The notes beneath the pieces are model-generated. The model saw only the letters and a program-made list of their open reading frames with translations. It made no database searches and was not told the origin of the DNA. Shown one piece after another: positions 1 through 8,356 of a DNA stretch of 64,000 nucleotides. Position 1 is the stretch's first letter; each line of letters begins with the position of its first letter. The DNA lies in NCBI RefSeq assembly GCF_000708755.2, contig NZ_JGVU02000002.1:1054001-1118000 (forward strand), in the 5' to 3' direction. Source of the DNA: Metabacillus indicus LMG 22858 (GTDB lineage: Bacteria; Bacillota; Bacilli; Bacillales; Bacillaceae). Position numbers and translations under genes: made by a program.

Positions 1-212
1 GGTAAGATTCCTACCTTTGCTTACCCTGCTGACCCGTTTTTTCCGCTTTGCTGGGTAAGATTCCTACCTTTGCTTACCCAGCTCACCCGTTTTTTCCGCT
101 TTACAGGGGTAGGATTCCTCGCTTTGCTTACCCAGCTCACCTGTTTTTTCCGCCTTGCTGGGTAAGATTCCTCCCTTTGCTTACCCTGCTCACCTGTTTT
201 TCCGCTTTGCGG
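1..212. repeat. Tandem hairpin repeat, 4 units of 53-54 bp
   Basis: Units begin at 1, 54, 108 and 161. Each unit holds an inverted repeat GGGTAAG...CTTACCC around a T/C-rich loop of about 13 nt, followed by a CACCYGTTTTTTCCGC-like spacer. The array lies just beyond the 3' end of the NERD-domain gene and runs off the left window edge, so it may hold more units. Its architecture matches the other hairpin arrays in this window but the sequence is its own. Confidence 0.85.
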
Positions 213-230
213 AGGAGGATTTAACTGAAT

Positions 231-1148
231 TTACACTTTTTCACGTGGCACATAATGAATTGCTCTGCCATTACCTGTCTGTAAAAAATGATTGTTTAAG
301 ATCTTCCTGATGGTCTTTTTTGATTTTACCAAATGACACCATTCCCAAATCTGCTCAACAGTAAGCTTTCTTTCAGGAAAGAGAAACTGAAATTCTTCTA
401 TCGCCTGCAGGATGGCTGGAAAATGAGATTCCGTGAATTCACAATTGGAGCAATGAAACTTGGAGTTTTGGAAAGTAGCGTAGATTGACCCGCAAAACCT
501 GCACCCCACCCCCTTCTCAAGCTCATCATACTCATACCCAGGCAGCCGCTCAAAACGGGATTCCTCCTGATGGAGTGCCAAAAGCTTCTCCGCAAGCTTC
601 GAGTGAATGGCTTTAAGCGGGGCGGCACTATTTTTGTTTAGTGTTTTGGCAAAACGGTCCAGCTGGGAATGAAAAATGATGGGGTGTGAGGACGATGCTT
701 GGTAAAGGTGAAACCGGGGATTGATAAAAACCAGGATGGCTTCTACGGGGAGCTGAAAGTGGTGTTCCTGCAGCAGGATTCGAAAGAGGGTTTCGTTTCT
801 GCTTAGCTGCAGCAGGGGGTTTTTGACTTCTTTTTTAACCGGAGAGAGCCACTTATCTTTGTCCAGGTGATAGTCTCCTTCGAAGTTCTTCACTTCAAAC
901 AAGTAGATTTTTTGCGGCGAGAGGTACAGAGAATCGATTTGATAGGTTGTTTGATTGGTTTCGAGCAGGAGATCGCTCAAGATGATTCCGTTCCCTTGGT
1001 GAAGTTTCAGCCACGCCTCAAACTGTTTTTCCCCTTCAAACCCTTTTTCAAGGTTAAGATGGTGGGCTGCTTCTTCTGCATTCAAATTCTTTCGGGCATT
1101 CAGCTTTCTGTACATCAGCAGTTCTTTTGATTCTCGCAGATCTTTCAA
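231..1148 (-). CDS. NERD-domain (nuclease-related) protein
   Basis: A protein of about 305 aa. The N-terminal half (residues about 35-150) carries the NERD pattern: GFEGEKQFEAWL, then QIDSLYL and YLFEVKNFEGDY, the Asp...Glu-x-Lys arrangement shared with restriction-type nucleases. Near residues 216-236 a CxxC...CxxC pair suggests a zinc ribbon, followed by a helical C-terminus. DNA binding or processing is likely but the substrate is unknown. The longest frame opens with ATG at 1154, only one base from AAGGAGG. A TTG at 1148 sits 7 bases from that site and is the better start. It is monocistronic, next to ppiB, and its 3' side meets a hairpin array. Confidence 0.8.
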   Translation of the reverse strand: MKDLRESKELLMYRKLNARKNLNAEEAAHHLNLEKGFEGEKQFEAWLKLHQGNGIILSDLLLETNQTTYQIDSLYLSPQKIYLFEVKNFEGDYHLDKDKWLSPVKKEVKNPLLQLSRNETLFRILLQEHHFQLPVEAILVFINPRFHLYQASSSHPIIFHSQLDRFAKTLNKNSAAPLKAIHSKLAEKLLALHQEESRFERLPGYEYDELEKGVGCRFCGSIYATFQNSKFHCSNCEFTESHFPAILQAIEEFQFLFPERKLTVEQIWEWCHLVKSKKTIRKILNNHFLQTGNGRAIHYVPREKV

Positions 1149-1221
1149 GTGCATTCCTCCTTTTACCCATCGTATCTCAAGAAGAAAATTCCATCAAATC
1201 CCGAAAATCAAATTTTCGCAC

Positions 1222-1250
1222 AAAAAAAGCTATCCAATTAAGGACAGCTT
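1222..1250 (-). terminator. Rho-independent terminator of ppiB
   Basis: On the minus strand AAGCTGTCC and GGATAGCTT pair (one G-U) around a 6-nt loop and run into seven T residues, just past the ppiB stop at 1261. Confidence 0.85.
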
Positions 1251-1260
1251 CCCATTCATC

Positions 1261-1695
1261 TTATTCTTCCCAGACTTTAACTTCTTTCATTGCATCGCCC
1301 TGTTTGATTTTGTAGACGTTGTCCAGTCCTTCAACAACTTGTCCGAAAACAGTGTGGACGCCGTTCAAATGAGGCTGTGGCTCGTGAACGATGAAGAATT
1401 GGCTGCCGCCAGTGTCTTTTCCGGCATGCGCCATTGAAAGAGCTCCCGCAACGTGCTTGTGAGGGTTTCCTGCTGTTTCGCATTTGATTGAGTAGCCAGG
1501 GCCGCCTGCGCCAGTTCCAGTTGGATCTCCGCCTTGTGCAACGAAGCCAGGGATAACGCGGTGGAATGTTACGCCGTTGTAGAAGCCTTCGTTTGCAAGC
1601 TTTTCGAAGTTTTCTACTGTTTTAGGTGCTGCTTCAGGATAAAATTCGATCACCATTTGATCGCCGTTTTCCATTGTAATTTGACCTTTTTTCAT
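1261..1695 (-). CDS. ppiB: Peptidyl-prolyl cis-trans isomerase (cyclophilin)
   Basis: A 144-aa cytoplasmic cyclophilin that speeds cis-trans isomerisation of X-Pro bonds. The fold motifs are all present: [19 protein letters not shown], the GSQFFI segment and the [11 protein letters not shown] region. Length matches B. subtilis PpiB (143 aa). An open frame continues upstream to 2001, but AGGAGG at 1706-1711 fixes the ATG at 1695. It is divergent from ypuA, as in B. subtilis, and is followed by its own terminator. Confidence 0.96.
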   Translation of the reverse strand: MKKGQITMENGDQMVIEFYPEAAPKTVENFEKLANEGFYNGVTFHRVIPGFVAQGGDPTGTGAGGPGYSIKCETAGNPHKHVAGALSMAHAGKDTGGSQFFIVHEPQPHLNGVHTVFGQVVEGLDNVYKIKQGDAMKEVKVWEE

Positions 1696-1737
1696 ATGTA
1701 TGAAACCTCCTGCATCTTTTTTTCGTCTAATAGACTG

Positions 1738-1777
1738 AACGTTATTCATTCTACTATATAACGTTTCATAAAGCCAA
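1738..1777 (-). promoter_or_regulatory. ppiB promoter embedded in an inverted repeat
   Basis: The minus strand reads TTGGCT (1772-1777), 18 bp, TAGAAT (1748-1753). The -10 is enclosed by a perfect inverted repeat AACGTTAT (1738-1745) / ATAACGTT (1758-1765). This placement is what a repressor operator would have. No regulator is known to me for this site. Confidence 0.5.
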
Positions 1778-1867
1778 ACAGTTCGCTGTTTTCCTGAAAA
1801 AACCTGTCGCCAAACCGATAAAGATATTATAATGAAGATTGCTGTCATAAAGAAGGAGGTCTTTTTT

Positions 1868-2749
1868 TTGAAAAAGATAATGATTACCGCATTCTCACTG
1901 GCACTGCTTGCTTTTCCGTCAATGGGACTTGCCGATGCAGCACCCGGAGACAAAATTATTACACTTGGAAAGAACTTAACAGAAGCACAAAAGGATTCCA
2001 TGCTGTCTGAAATGGGAGCGGATGACAGTGCTCAAGTCATAGAAGTGACAAACGAAGAAGAACATAAATATCTCGGAAAGTATATTCCGAAGGCGCAAAT
2101 TGGAACGAGAGCGATTTCCTCTTCAGCGATTACGATTGAAGAGAGCGGCGCAGGCCTTGAAGTAAATACGAAAAATGTCAATTGGGTAACAGATGAAATG
2201 TATTTGAACGCCTTGATGACAGCAGGCGTAAAAGATGCTTCCATCCAGGTTTCAGCGCCATTTGAGGTATCCGGCACAGCAGCTTTGACAGGTTTGCTGA
2301 AAGCTTATGAAGTAAGTTCAGATGAGGCTATTCCGGAAGATGTGAAACAGGTGGCGAACGAAGAACTTGTCACAACAGCTGAACTCGGCGACAAGGTCGG
2401 ACAGGAAAACGCCAGTGCGCTCATGGCTAAAATCAAAGAAGAAATTGCGAAAAACGGAGTTCCAAAGACTGATGCCGAGTTCCGTGAACTGATCGAAACA
2501 TCGGCAAACGACTTGGGCATTACACTGTCTGAAGAAGAAATCAACAGCCTTGTAGCCCTGTTCAATAAAATGAAAGACGTCAACATCGACTGGAATCAAG
2601 TAGGACAGCAGCTTGATCAGGCAAAAGACCAGATTTCAAAATTCATAGATTCAGAGGAAGGCCAGAACTTCCTTGATCAGCTGAAAGAGTTTTTTATTGC
2701 TCTTTGGGATGCGATCATTGCTATTTTCAGCAATAAAGATAATGCCTGA
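1868..2749 (+). CDS. ypuA: DUF1002 secreted protein YpuA
   Basis: A 293-aa protein with a clear signal peptide (KK, then a leucine/alanine-rich core, cleavage probably near GLADA). The rest matches the DUF1002 family: a basic/acidic body, an [17 protein letters not shown] segment and a hydrophobic C-terminal helix ([13 protein letters not shown]). It is probably exported or envelope-attached, and the function is unknown. AAGGAGGT at 1853-1860 lies 7 bases from a TTG at 1868, so TTG is chosen over the in-frame ATG at 1832. It sits divergent to ppiB exactly as in B. subtilis. Confidence 0.88.
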   Translation: MKKIMITAFSLALLAFPSMGLADAAPGDKIITLGKNLTEAQKDSMLSEMGADDSAQVIEVTNEEEHKYLGKYIPKAQIGTRAISSSAITIEESGAGLEVNTKNVNWVTDEMYLNALMTAGVKDASIQVSAPFEVSGTAALTGLLKAYEVSSDEAIPEDVKQVANEELVTTAELGDKVGQENASALMAKIKEEIAKNGVPKTDAEFRELIETSANDLGITLSEEEINSLVALFNKMKDVNIDWNQVGQQLDQAKDQISKFIDSEEGQNFLDQLKEFFIALWDAIIAIFSNKDNA

Positions 2750-2754
2750 CACAT

Positions 2755-2790
2755 ACAGCCTGCAGATACCCATTTCTGCAGGCTGTTTTT
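2755..2790. terminator. Terminator between ypuA and the sigma-54 activator
   Basis: ACAGCCTGCAG and its complement CTGCAGGCTGT pair around an 8-10 nt loop and run into TTTTT. It serves ypuA. It lies at the convergent end of the activator gene as well. Confidence 0.85.
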
Positions 2791-4213
2791 ATCTTATTTC
2801 ATATTCCCTGCATTTTTCATAAAAGCTTGTTTTCCCAATTCCAAGAAGCTTTGCCGCCTCCAATTTGTTTCCTTTTGCTTCTGATAAAGCATGGAGGATG
2901 GCTCTCTTCTCAGCTTCGGCTACAATGCTCTTAAGCGGTTTCACAGGTCCTTCGAATGTGTTCCTGTTTACTGGCTGCAGCGGCGGGCCGGCAGTGTATG
3001 GCATGCTTTGGCTCTGCTCTTCTTTCTGAAGATACAGCGGCAGATGTTCCGGGTAGATGATTTGTCCATCGAGCACATTTACAGCCCGTTCGAGCACGTT
3101 TTCAAGTTCCCGGATGTTTCCGGGCCATGTATGCCGTTCAAGATCATGCATCGCTTCTTCTGATAGATCCAGACCGTATCTGTGAAACTTCGTCTCGAGT
3201 TTTTTCAATAGAATTCTTGAGATCGGGACAATGTCTTCCTTTCTGTCTGCAAGTGAGGGAATCTCAATTTTTATGACATTGAGCCTGTAGTAGAGGTCCT
3301 CTCTGAATTCTCCGTCCAAAACCATCTTCTCCAGATTCCTGTGGGTAGCGGCAATGACCCTAACATCAATTTGAACAGGCCCCCTGCCGCCGATGCGTTC
3401 AATTTCCTTTTCCTGCAGCACGCGGAGCAGCTTGCTTTGCATCTGCAGCGGAAGATCGCCAATCTCGTCAAGAAAAATAGTGCCCCCGTGCGCAAGCTCA
3501 AACTTCCCCTTTTTCCCTCCTCTTTTAGCACCGGTAAAGGAACCTTCTTCATACCCGAAGATTTCCGATTCAAATAGATGTTCGGGGATGGATGCGCAGT
3601 TGACTCTCATAAAAGGGGCAAATTTTCTGCCGCTTGTCTGATGGATGGCGTGGGCAAACAGTTCTTTTCCTGTTCCGGACGCTCCAAGAAGGAGCACGGC
3701 TGACTGGCTGTCTGATACTCTTTCTGCGAGCCTTTTTGCTTCGGTGAATTTCGGGCTGCTTCCTACAAGATCCCCGAAATGATACTTGCTGAAGAGCTCT
3801 TTTTCAAATTTCTTTTTATAATAGTTTAACTCTTCCATGATCGGCTGGATTTTCTTCGAATAGTCAATCCATTCCTGTGCATTGCGGAACATAACCGTCC
3901 CTACAGCGCCAACGAGCTCACCTTTAACATAAAGGGGATACCGGTTGGCAATCATTTCGCTCCCCTTAATTGGATGGATGGACGCTACCTCAGCCTGTCC
4001 GGTTTTGGCGACAATCTGCATTCTTGTGTTTTCAATCACATCCTGAACAGGCTTTCCGATTGATTCTTCGGCATTCACGTTTAAAAACTCACAATAGGCA
4101 GAATTGAGATAAAGAACTGTCCCCTCATGATCCACTACTACCATGCATTCAGCAGCTAAGTTTACGACCTCTTCAATCCAGTCTGCAGGAAGCTTTTCCA
4201 TGAGCCCTTTCAT
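2789..4213 (-). CDS. Sigma-54-dependent transcriptional activator (PAS-AAA-Fis)
   Basis: A 474-aa enhancer-binding protein. A PAS domain (about 10-115) precedes an AAA+ core with Walker A GASGTGKE (177-184), a sigma-54 contact loop written GSFTGA rather than GAFTGA (224-229) and Walker B GGTIFLDE (to 250). A Fis-type helix-turn-helix follows (about 430-474; LEAAKLLGIGKTSFY). The PAS domain probably senses a metabolite. The start is the ATG at 4213, behind GAGGTGG; the frame is open to 4282. It lies just downstream of the ketone-body operon, whose promoter is of sigma-54 type with three dyads, so it is the natural candidate activator. Confidence 0.9.
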   Translation of the reverse strand: MKGLMEKLPADWIEEVVNLAAECMVVVDHEGTVLYLNSAYCEFLNVNAEESIGKPVQDVIENTRMQIVAKTGQAEVASIHPIKGSEMIANRYPLYVKGELVGAVGTVMFRNAQEWIDYSKKIQPIMEELNYYKKKFEKELFSKYHFGDLVGSSPKFTEAKRLAERVSDSQSAVLLLGASGTGKELFAHAIHQTSGRKFAPFMRVNCASIPEHLFESEIFGYEEGSFTGAKRGGKKGKFELAHGGTIFLDEIGDLPLQMQSKLLRVLQEKEIERIGGRGPVQIDVRVIAATHRNLEKMVLDGEFREDLYYRLNVIKIEIPSLADRKEDIVPISRILLKKLETKFHRYGLDLSEEAMHDLERHTWPGNIRELENVLERAVNVLDGQIIYPEHLPLYLQKEEQSQSMPYTAGPPLQPVNRNTFEGPVKPLKSIVAEAEKRAILHALSEAKGNKLEAAKLLGIGKTSFYEKCREYEIR

Positions 4214-4340
4214 TCTCTCCACCTCTTTCCTTTCTTTAAACCGTTTACATTTTATGTTCATCTTACACAGACAGATTGACAAAAATCAATAGATTATGAG
4301 ATTCAGCACCAGCATTTATACTGTTAAAATTCAGCATATA

Positions 4341-4370
4341 AAAAAGACAGCATTGCACGCTGTCTTTTTT
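4341..4370 (-). terminator. Terminator of the ketone-body operon
   Basis: AAAAAGACAGC and GCTGTCTTTTTT form a stem with a 6-7 nt loop just past the hydroxybutyrate dehydrogenase stop. A/T tracts on both sides make it usable in either direction. Confidence 0.85.
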
Positions 4371-4375
4371 CACTC

Positions 4376-5161
4376 TTATTGCACCGTATAGCCGCCGTCA
4401 AGAATCGCTGCCTGACCGGTTATTCCTTTCGCTTTGTCGCTTGCAAGGAAGACGGCATAATCGGCAATTTCCTGAACAGCGAGCAGTCTCTTTTGCGGAA
4501 CGAGCGGATAGATGACCTGCTCGAGCACGCGTTCAAGCTCTACATTTCTTGTTTTTGCAAGGTCTGCGAGCTGGTTTCGCACAAGCGGTGTATCCACGTA
4601 TCCCGGGCAGAGGGCGTTAACGGTAATCCCATGCTCTGCCCCTTCGAGCGCCGCTACTTTTGTTAATCCGATGACACCGTGCTTTGCACTGTTATAAGCT
4701 GCTTTTCCAGCAAATCCGATGACCCCGTTTATGGATGCCATGTTGATGATTCTCCCGAATTTTTGCTTTTTCATGATTGGAAAAGCATGCTTTGTGGCAA
4801 CAAAAGGAGCTGTAAGCATGACTTTAATCAGAAATTCAAACCGGTCAGTCGGAAATTCGTCAATTGGAGAGACGTGCTGCAGTCCTGCATTGTTGACCAG
4901 AATATCCAGGCGGCCGTATTGCTTTTGGACGGTTTCGATTGCTCCAATCATCTCTTCTTCCTTTGTTACATCGCACGCCGCCGCAATGGATTCAAATCCT
5001 TCATCCTTAAGCTTTGATGCAGCTGCTTCTGCTGCTTCTCTATTAATATCTGAAATTACGACCGCAGCACCTTCTCTTGCATACTCTTTTGCTATTTCAA
5101 AGCCGATCCCGCCTGCAGCGCCTGTGATCAGCGCTGTTTTTCCGCTGAATAATTGGTTCAT
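4376..5161 (-). CDS. 3-Hydroxybutyrate dehydrogenase (SDR family)
   Basis: A 261-aa classical short-chain dehydrogenase that should interconvert D-3-hydroxybutyrate and acetoacetate with NAD. It shows the TGAAGGIG cofactor motif (13-20), NNAG, a catalytic Ser in NMASINGV and YNSAK. The closing GGYTVQ and the LVPQKRLL segment fit hydroxybutyrate dehydrogenases (the yxjF/hbdH type). ATG at 5167 is too close to AAAGGA; ATG at 5161 is 8 bases away and is preferred. It is the last gene of the permease-scoA-scoB operon, 30 bp after scoB. The substrate is inferred from family and operon. Confidence 0.88.
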   Translation of the reverse strand: MNQLFSGKTALITGAAGGIGFEIAKEYAREGAAVVISDINREAAEAAASKLKDEGFESIAAACDVTKEEEMIGAIETVQKQYGRLDILVNNAGLQHVSPIDEFPTDRFEFLIKVMLTAPFVATKHAFPIMKKQKFGRIINMASINGVIGFAGKAAYNSAKHGVIGLTKVAALEGAEHGITVNALCPGYVDTPLVRNQLADLAKTRNVELERVLEQVIYPLVPQKRLLAVQEIADYAVFLASDKAKGITGQAAILDGGYTVQ

Positions 5162-5191
5162 CGCCATATTCCTTTCTGTCTGTACCTCGCC

Positions 5192-5845
5192 TTAATGGGC
5201 GGTCATTAATGATTGGTTGACCGTAAACGCGGCCTCTGTTTTCTCTTTTACCTCTTCTATGGTCACTCCGTCCTGCAGTTCGACAAGCTCCATCGCACCA
5301 TCCGCAAAATCAAAGACAGCAAGATCGGTAATGAGGCGGTTGACTACATGCTTTCCTGTCAGCGGAAGGCTGCATTCTTTTTTCACCTTAGATTCGCCGT
5401 ATTTATTGACATGCTCCATAATCACAATGATTCTTTTGGCGCCGTTTACAAGATCCATGGCACCGCCCATTCCTTTTACCATTTTCCCCGGAATCATCCA
5501 GTTCGCAAGGTCACCCTGTTCAGAAACTTCCATTCCGCCGAGAATGGCAAGGTCAATATGCCCCCCGCGGATCATGGCGAAGGATTCGGCACTGTCAAAG
5601 TAGGAAGCTCCGGGCACACTTGTTACCGTTTCTTTTCCTGCATTGATCAGGTCTGGATCTTCTGTTCCGGAAACCGGATAAGGTCCGATTCCGAGGAGGC
5701 CATTTTCTGATTGCAAAAGAACATTGTAATCCTCCGGAATCTCATTAGCTACAAGAGTCGGCATTCCGATTCCGAGATTCACATTCATTCCGTCCTGAAT
5801 TTCTTTCACTGCTCGCTGCACCATTTTCCGTCTGCTCTCATTCAT
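5192..5845 (-). CDS. scoB: Succinyl-CoA:3-oxoacid CoA-transferase, subunit B
   Basis: A 217-aa beta subunit of the two-subunit CoA-transferase that activates acetoacetate with succinyl-CoA. The catalytic Glu lies in [10 protein letters not shown], and GGMEVS, GAMDLV and the NLGIGMPT motif are intact. AAGGAGG at 5853-5859 sits 7 bases from the ATG. It is 15 bp downstream of scoA, so the pair is cotranscribed. A second, diverged copy of the same pair lies at 31.3-32.7 kb. Confidence 0.95.
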   Translation of the reverse strand: MNESRRKMVQRAVKEIQDGMNVNLGIGMPTLVANEIPEDYNVLLQSENGLLGIGPYPVSGTEDPDLINAGKETVTSVPGASYFDSAESFAMIRGGHIDLAILGGMEVSEQGDLANWMIPGKMVKGMGGAMDLVNGAKRIIVIMEHVNKYGESKVKKECSLPLTGKHVVNRLITDLAVFDFADGAMELVELQDGVTIEEVKEKTEAAFTVNQSLMTAH

Positions 5846-5860
5846 GGTTCTGCCTCCTTC

Positions 5861-6562
5861 TTATGCCTGGCGCACAGTCAGGCGTTCAATGCGCTTTTCA
5901 TAGTTTGTTCCAAGCAATACATGCTGAACGTAGATACCCGGTGTATGAATTTCGTCCGGATCCAGTTCGCCTGCTTCTACGATTTCTTCCACTTCTGCAA
6001 TCGTTATTTTCCCTGCCATCGCAGCTACCGGGTTAAAGTTTCTTGATGTTTTCCGGAAGACTAAATTGCCAAGGGTATCTGCTTTCCATGCTTTCACGAG
6101 GGCAAAATCACCTACAATCCCTCTTTCAAGAATATAGGTCCGGCCGTCAAAGTCCTTATGTTCTTTTCCTTCCGCGACCTTTGTTCCTACCCCGGTTGCT
6201 GTATAAAAGCCCGGAATGCCTGCACCCCCTGCTCTCATCCTCTCGGCAAGCGTACCCTGCGGAATTAATTCAACTTCCAATTCGCCGCTTAAATACTGGC
6301 GTTCAAAAATTTTATTTTCCCCTACATAAGAGGACATCATTTTCTTAATTTGTTTGTTGGCGAGAAGAAGGCCGAGACCCCAGTCATCCACTCCGCAGTT
6401 ATTGCTGACAACTGTCAGGTCTTTGACCCCTTTATCTCTTAACGCAAGAATTGATTTTTCCGGAATGCCGCAGAGGCCGAAGCCTCCAACGACCAATGTT
6501 GCACCGTCTTCTATCTTTTCAATTGCCTGTTCAAATGAGTCGAGCACTTTCCCTTTCTCCAT
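5861..6562 (-). CDS. scoA: Succinyl-CoA:3-oxoacid CoA-transferase, subunit A
   Basis: A 233-aa alpha subunit with the glycine-rich [10 protein letters not shown] motif (about 28-37), [11 protein letters not shown] and [10 protein letters not shown]. Length is close to B. subtilis ScoA. A GTG at 6565 precedes the ATG at 6562; GAGAGGG spacing favours the ATG. It lies between the GntP-type permease and scoB in a five-function catabolic set. Confidence 0.95.
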   Translation of the reverse strand: MEKGKVLDSFEQAIEKIEDGATLVVGGFGLCGIPEKSILALRDKGVKDLTVVSNNCGVDDWGLGLLLANKQIKKMMSSYVGENKIFERQYLSGELEVELIPQGTLAERMRAGGAGIPGFYTATGVGTKVAEGKEHKDFDGRTYILERGIVGDFALVKAWKADTLGNLVFRKTSRNFNPVAAMAGKITIAEVEEIVEAGELDPDEIHTPGIYVQHVLLGTNYEKRIERLTVRQA

Positions 6563-6592
6563 CACTGTTCCCTCTCTTTCCCCGATGTTTTC

Positions 6593-8035
6593 TTAAACTA
6601 GACCGAATAGACTGTAAATACCGATGATGACAAATACGGCAACTGTTTTAATGATCGTAATGGCAAAAATATCACGGTAGGATTGTCTGTGAGTCAATCC
6701 GGTAACAGCAAGAAGCGTGATAACCGCTCCATTGTGAGGAAGCGTATCCATACCGCCGGAGGCCATTGAAATGACCCTGTGCATCACTTCAGGAGGAATA
6801 TTAAATTTTTCAATCGCCTCAAGGTATTTATCAGACATCGCACTGAGCGCAATTCCCATACCGCCGGATGCAGAACCTGTAATACCTGCAAGTGTCGTCG
6901 TCGTAACCGCACCGTTTACGAGCGGATCTGTGAAAGTAGAAGAAATTCCGTTGCTTACTGCTTTAAATCCAGGCAATGCAGCGATAACGCCCCCGAATCC
7001 GTACTCAGCGCCTGTATTCATAGCTGCAAGCAGAGCACCGCCGATACCGGCATTCAGGCCCTCTTTAATGTTAGCGGTTACAGCTTTCCAGTCAAAAGCA
7101 ATTGTCGCGACGATACCAATTAGCAGCGCCAGCTCAACAGACCAGATAGCAACAACGGACGGCAGTTCGATCTTGCCGAACGCTTCAAGGCCGATGGCTG
7201 AAAAATCAAATCCGTTCGGATACCATTTCGGAAATGAAACTGTGAAAAATTTATTCATCACACCAACCAGAATCAGCGGCACAAATGCTAAAACCTGGCG
7301 GGCAACACTCGGGTCAGTTCCAGCTGATAAGATAGCTTCTTCTTTTTCGCGGGCGATTTCAGGATCAAGTCCTGCAGCCGTCTCAGAATGAAATCCTGCA
7401 TATCCTTCTCCGGCTTTTTCCGCTTTTTTGCGTCTTGATTCCAGATACCACATCCCAAGTGAGAGGACGAAGATCGCACCAATGATCCCAAGAACAGGTG
7501 CTGCATAGATATCTGTTTTGAAGAAAGTAGTCGGAATTACGTTTTGAATCTGCGGAGTACCCGGAAGGGCATCCATTGTAAAAGTAAAGGCACCGAGAGC
7601 AATCGTTCCCGGAATCAGGCGTTTTGGAATGTCCGCCTGGATGAAAAGGTTTTTCGCAAATGGATAGACGGCAAACACAACAACAAACAGACTGACGCCG
7701 CTGTACGTTAAAATCGCACCCATCAGAACGATTGCAAGAATCGCTCTCTTCGCACCGACAAGTTTGACAATCGTCTTGGCAATCGATTCAGCAAGGCCTG
7801 ACATTTCAACCACTTTCCCGAATATTGCCCCAAGCAGGAAGACAGGAAAGTAAAGTTTAATGAATCCGACCATTTTCTCCATAAACACATTGGAGAAAAA
7901 CGGAAGGACATAACTCGGATCTGTCAGCAGCACGGCAAACAGTGCACAGATCGGAGCAAACAAAATAACCGAAAATCCCCGATAAGCCACAAACATCAAT
8001 AAACTCAGTGACAATAAAATAATAATGATTTCCAC
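6593..8035 (-). CDS. GntP-family carboxylate/ketone-body permease
   Basis: A 480-aa integral membrane protein with about 12 hydrophobic segments and a long hydrophilic loop (about 215-260). It resembles B. subtilis YxjC of the GntP/CitM-type transporters, and the operon context suggests import of 3-hydroxybutyrate or acetoacetate. The DALPGTPQ, TGSASGGMGIAL and SGGMDTLPHNGAV motifs are typical. The ATG at 8041 abuts AAGGGGG with no gap, so the GTG at 8035 (6 bases away) is the likelier start. It is the first gene of the sigma-54 operon. Confidence 0.86.
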   Translation of the reverse strand: MEIIIILLSLSLLMFVAYRGFSVILFAPICALFAVLLTDPSYVLPFFSNVFMEKMVGFIKLYFPVFLLGAIFGKVVEMSGLAESIAKTIVKLVGAKRAILAIVLMGAILTYSGVSLFVVVFAVYPFAKNLFIQADIPKRLIPGTIALGAFTFTMDALPGTPQIQNVIPTTFFKTDIYAAPVLGIIGAIFVLSLGMWYLESRRKKAEKAGEGYAGFHSETAAGLDPEIAREKEEAILSAGTDPSVARQVLAFVPLILVGVMNKFFTVSFPKWYPNGFDFSAIGLEAFGKIELPSVVAIWSVELALLIGIVATIAFDWKAVTANIKEGLNAGIGGALLAAMNTGAEYGFGGVIAALPGFKAVSNGISSTFTDPLVNGAVTTTTLAGITGSASGGMGIALSAMSDKYLEAIEKFNIPPEVMHRVISMASGGMDTLPHNGAVITLLAVTGLTHRQSYRDIFAITIIKTVAVFVIIGIYSLFGLV

Positions 8036-8085
8036 AAACATCCCCCTTAACCTAAGTGTTCTCCTGCATAAGCAGCTCATTTAAT

Positions 8086-8099
8086 GGTAAGCGCTTACA
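8086..8099 (-). promoter_or_regulatory. Candidate cre site (CcpA)
   Basis: The minus strand reads TGTAAGCGCTTACC, a near-palindrome that misses the cre consensus only at the last base. It lies about 50 bp downstream of the predicted sigma-54 transcription start and upstream of the permease gene, where bound CcpA could block elongation in the presence of glucose. Confidence 0.65.
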
Positions 8100-8159
8100 A
8101 TTTGGGTACCCCTTCCCGCTTTCGCCTTCCATCTAAATGACCGCCTCACAGTAATTACT

Positions 8160-8175
8160 TGCAAGTTACGTGCCA
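8160..8175 (-). promoter_or_regulatory. Sigma-54 (-24/-12) promoter of the ketone-body operon
   Basis: The minus strand reads TGGCACGTAACTTGCA, with the GG and GC dinucleotides at the required 10-bp separation and a full match to TGGCACG-N4-TTGCA. It is upstream of the permease-scoA-scoB-dehydrogenase operon, and the sigma-54 activator gene is at the other end of the cluster. Confidence 0.92.
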
Positions 8176-8281
8176 ACATGGCTTTTCCAAATAAAAAGTT
8201 CGGAAAATCGACTTAAATTCAGTGAGGGCTTGGTTTGCCTGATTTCAAAAAACAGAAAATTCAATTTTAAAAAGCTGGGTT

Positions 8282-8348
8282 TTTCCGCAATCTCGGAAAT
8301 AGAACTCATTCCATTCCGGTATAGCGGAATATTCCGGATATGCGGAAT
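8282..8348 (-). promoter_or_regulatory. Three activator-binding dyads (upstream activating sequences)
   Basis: Three copies of TTCCG-N6-CGGAA lie at 8282-8299, 8313-8330 and 8331-8348, each flanked by A or T. Their centres fall about 142, 173 and 191 bp upstream of the predicted start, in the usual range for sigma-54 enhancers. All six half-sites are perfect while the 6-bp centres differ, which points to a protein recognising the arms. The linked PAS-AAA-Fis protein is the likely ligand. Confidence 0.8.
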
Positions 8349-8356
8349 GGGCTTTT

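Noticed and set aside
1696-2001. N-terminal extension of ppiB with a hydrophobic stretch
   Set aside because: It covers the divergent promoter region and the ypuA start, and AGGAGG fixes ATG 1695 at the normal family length.
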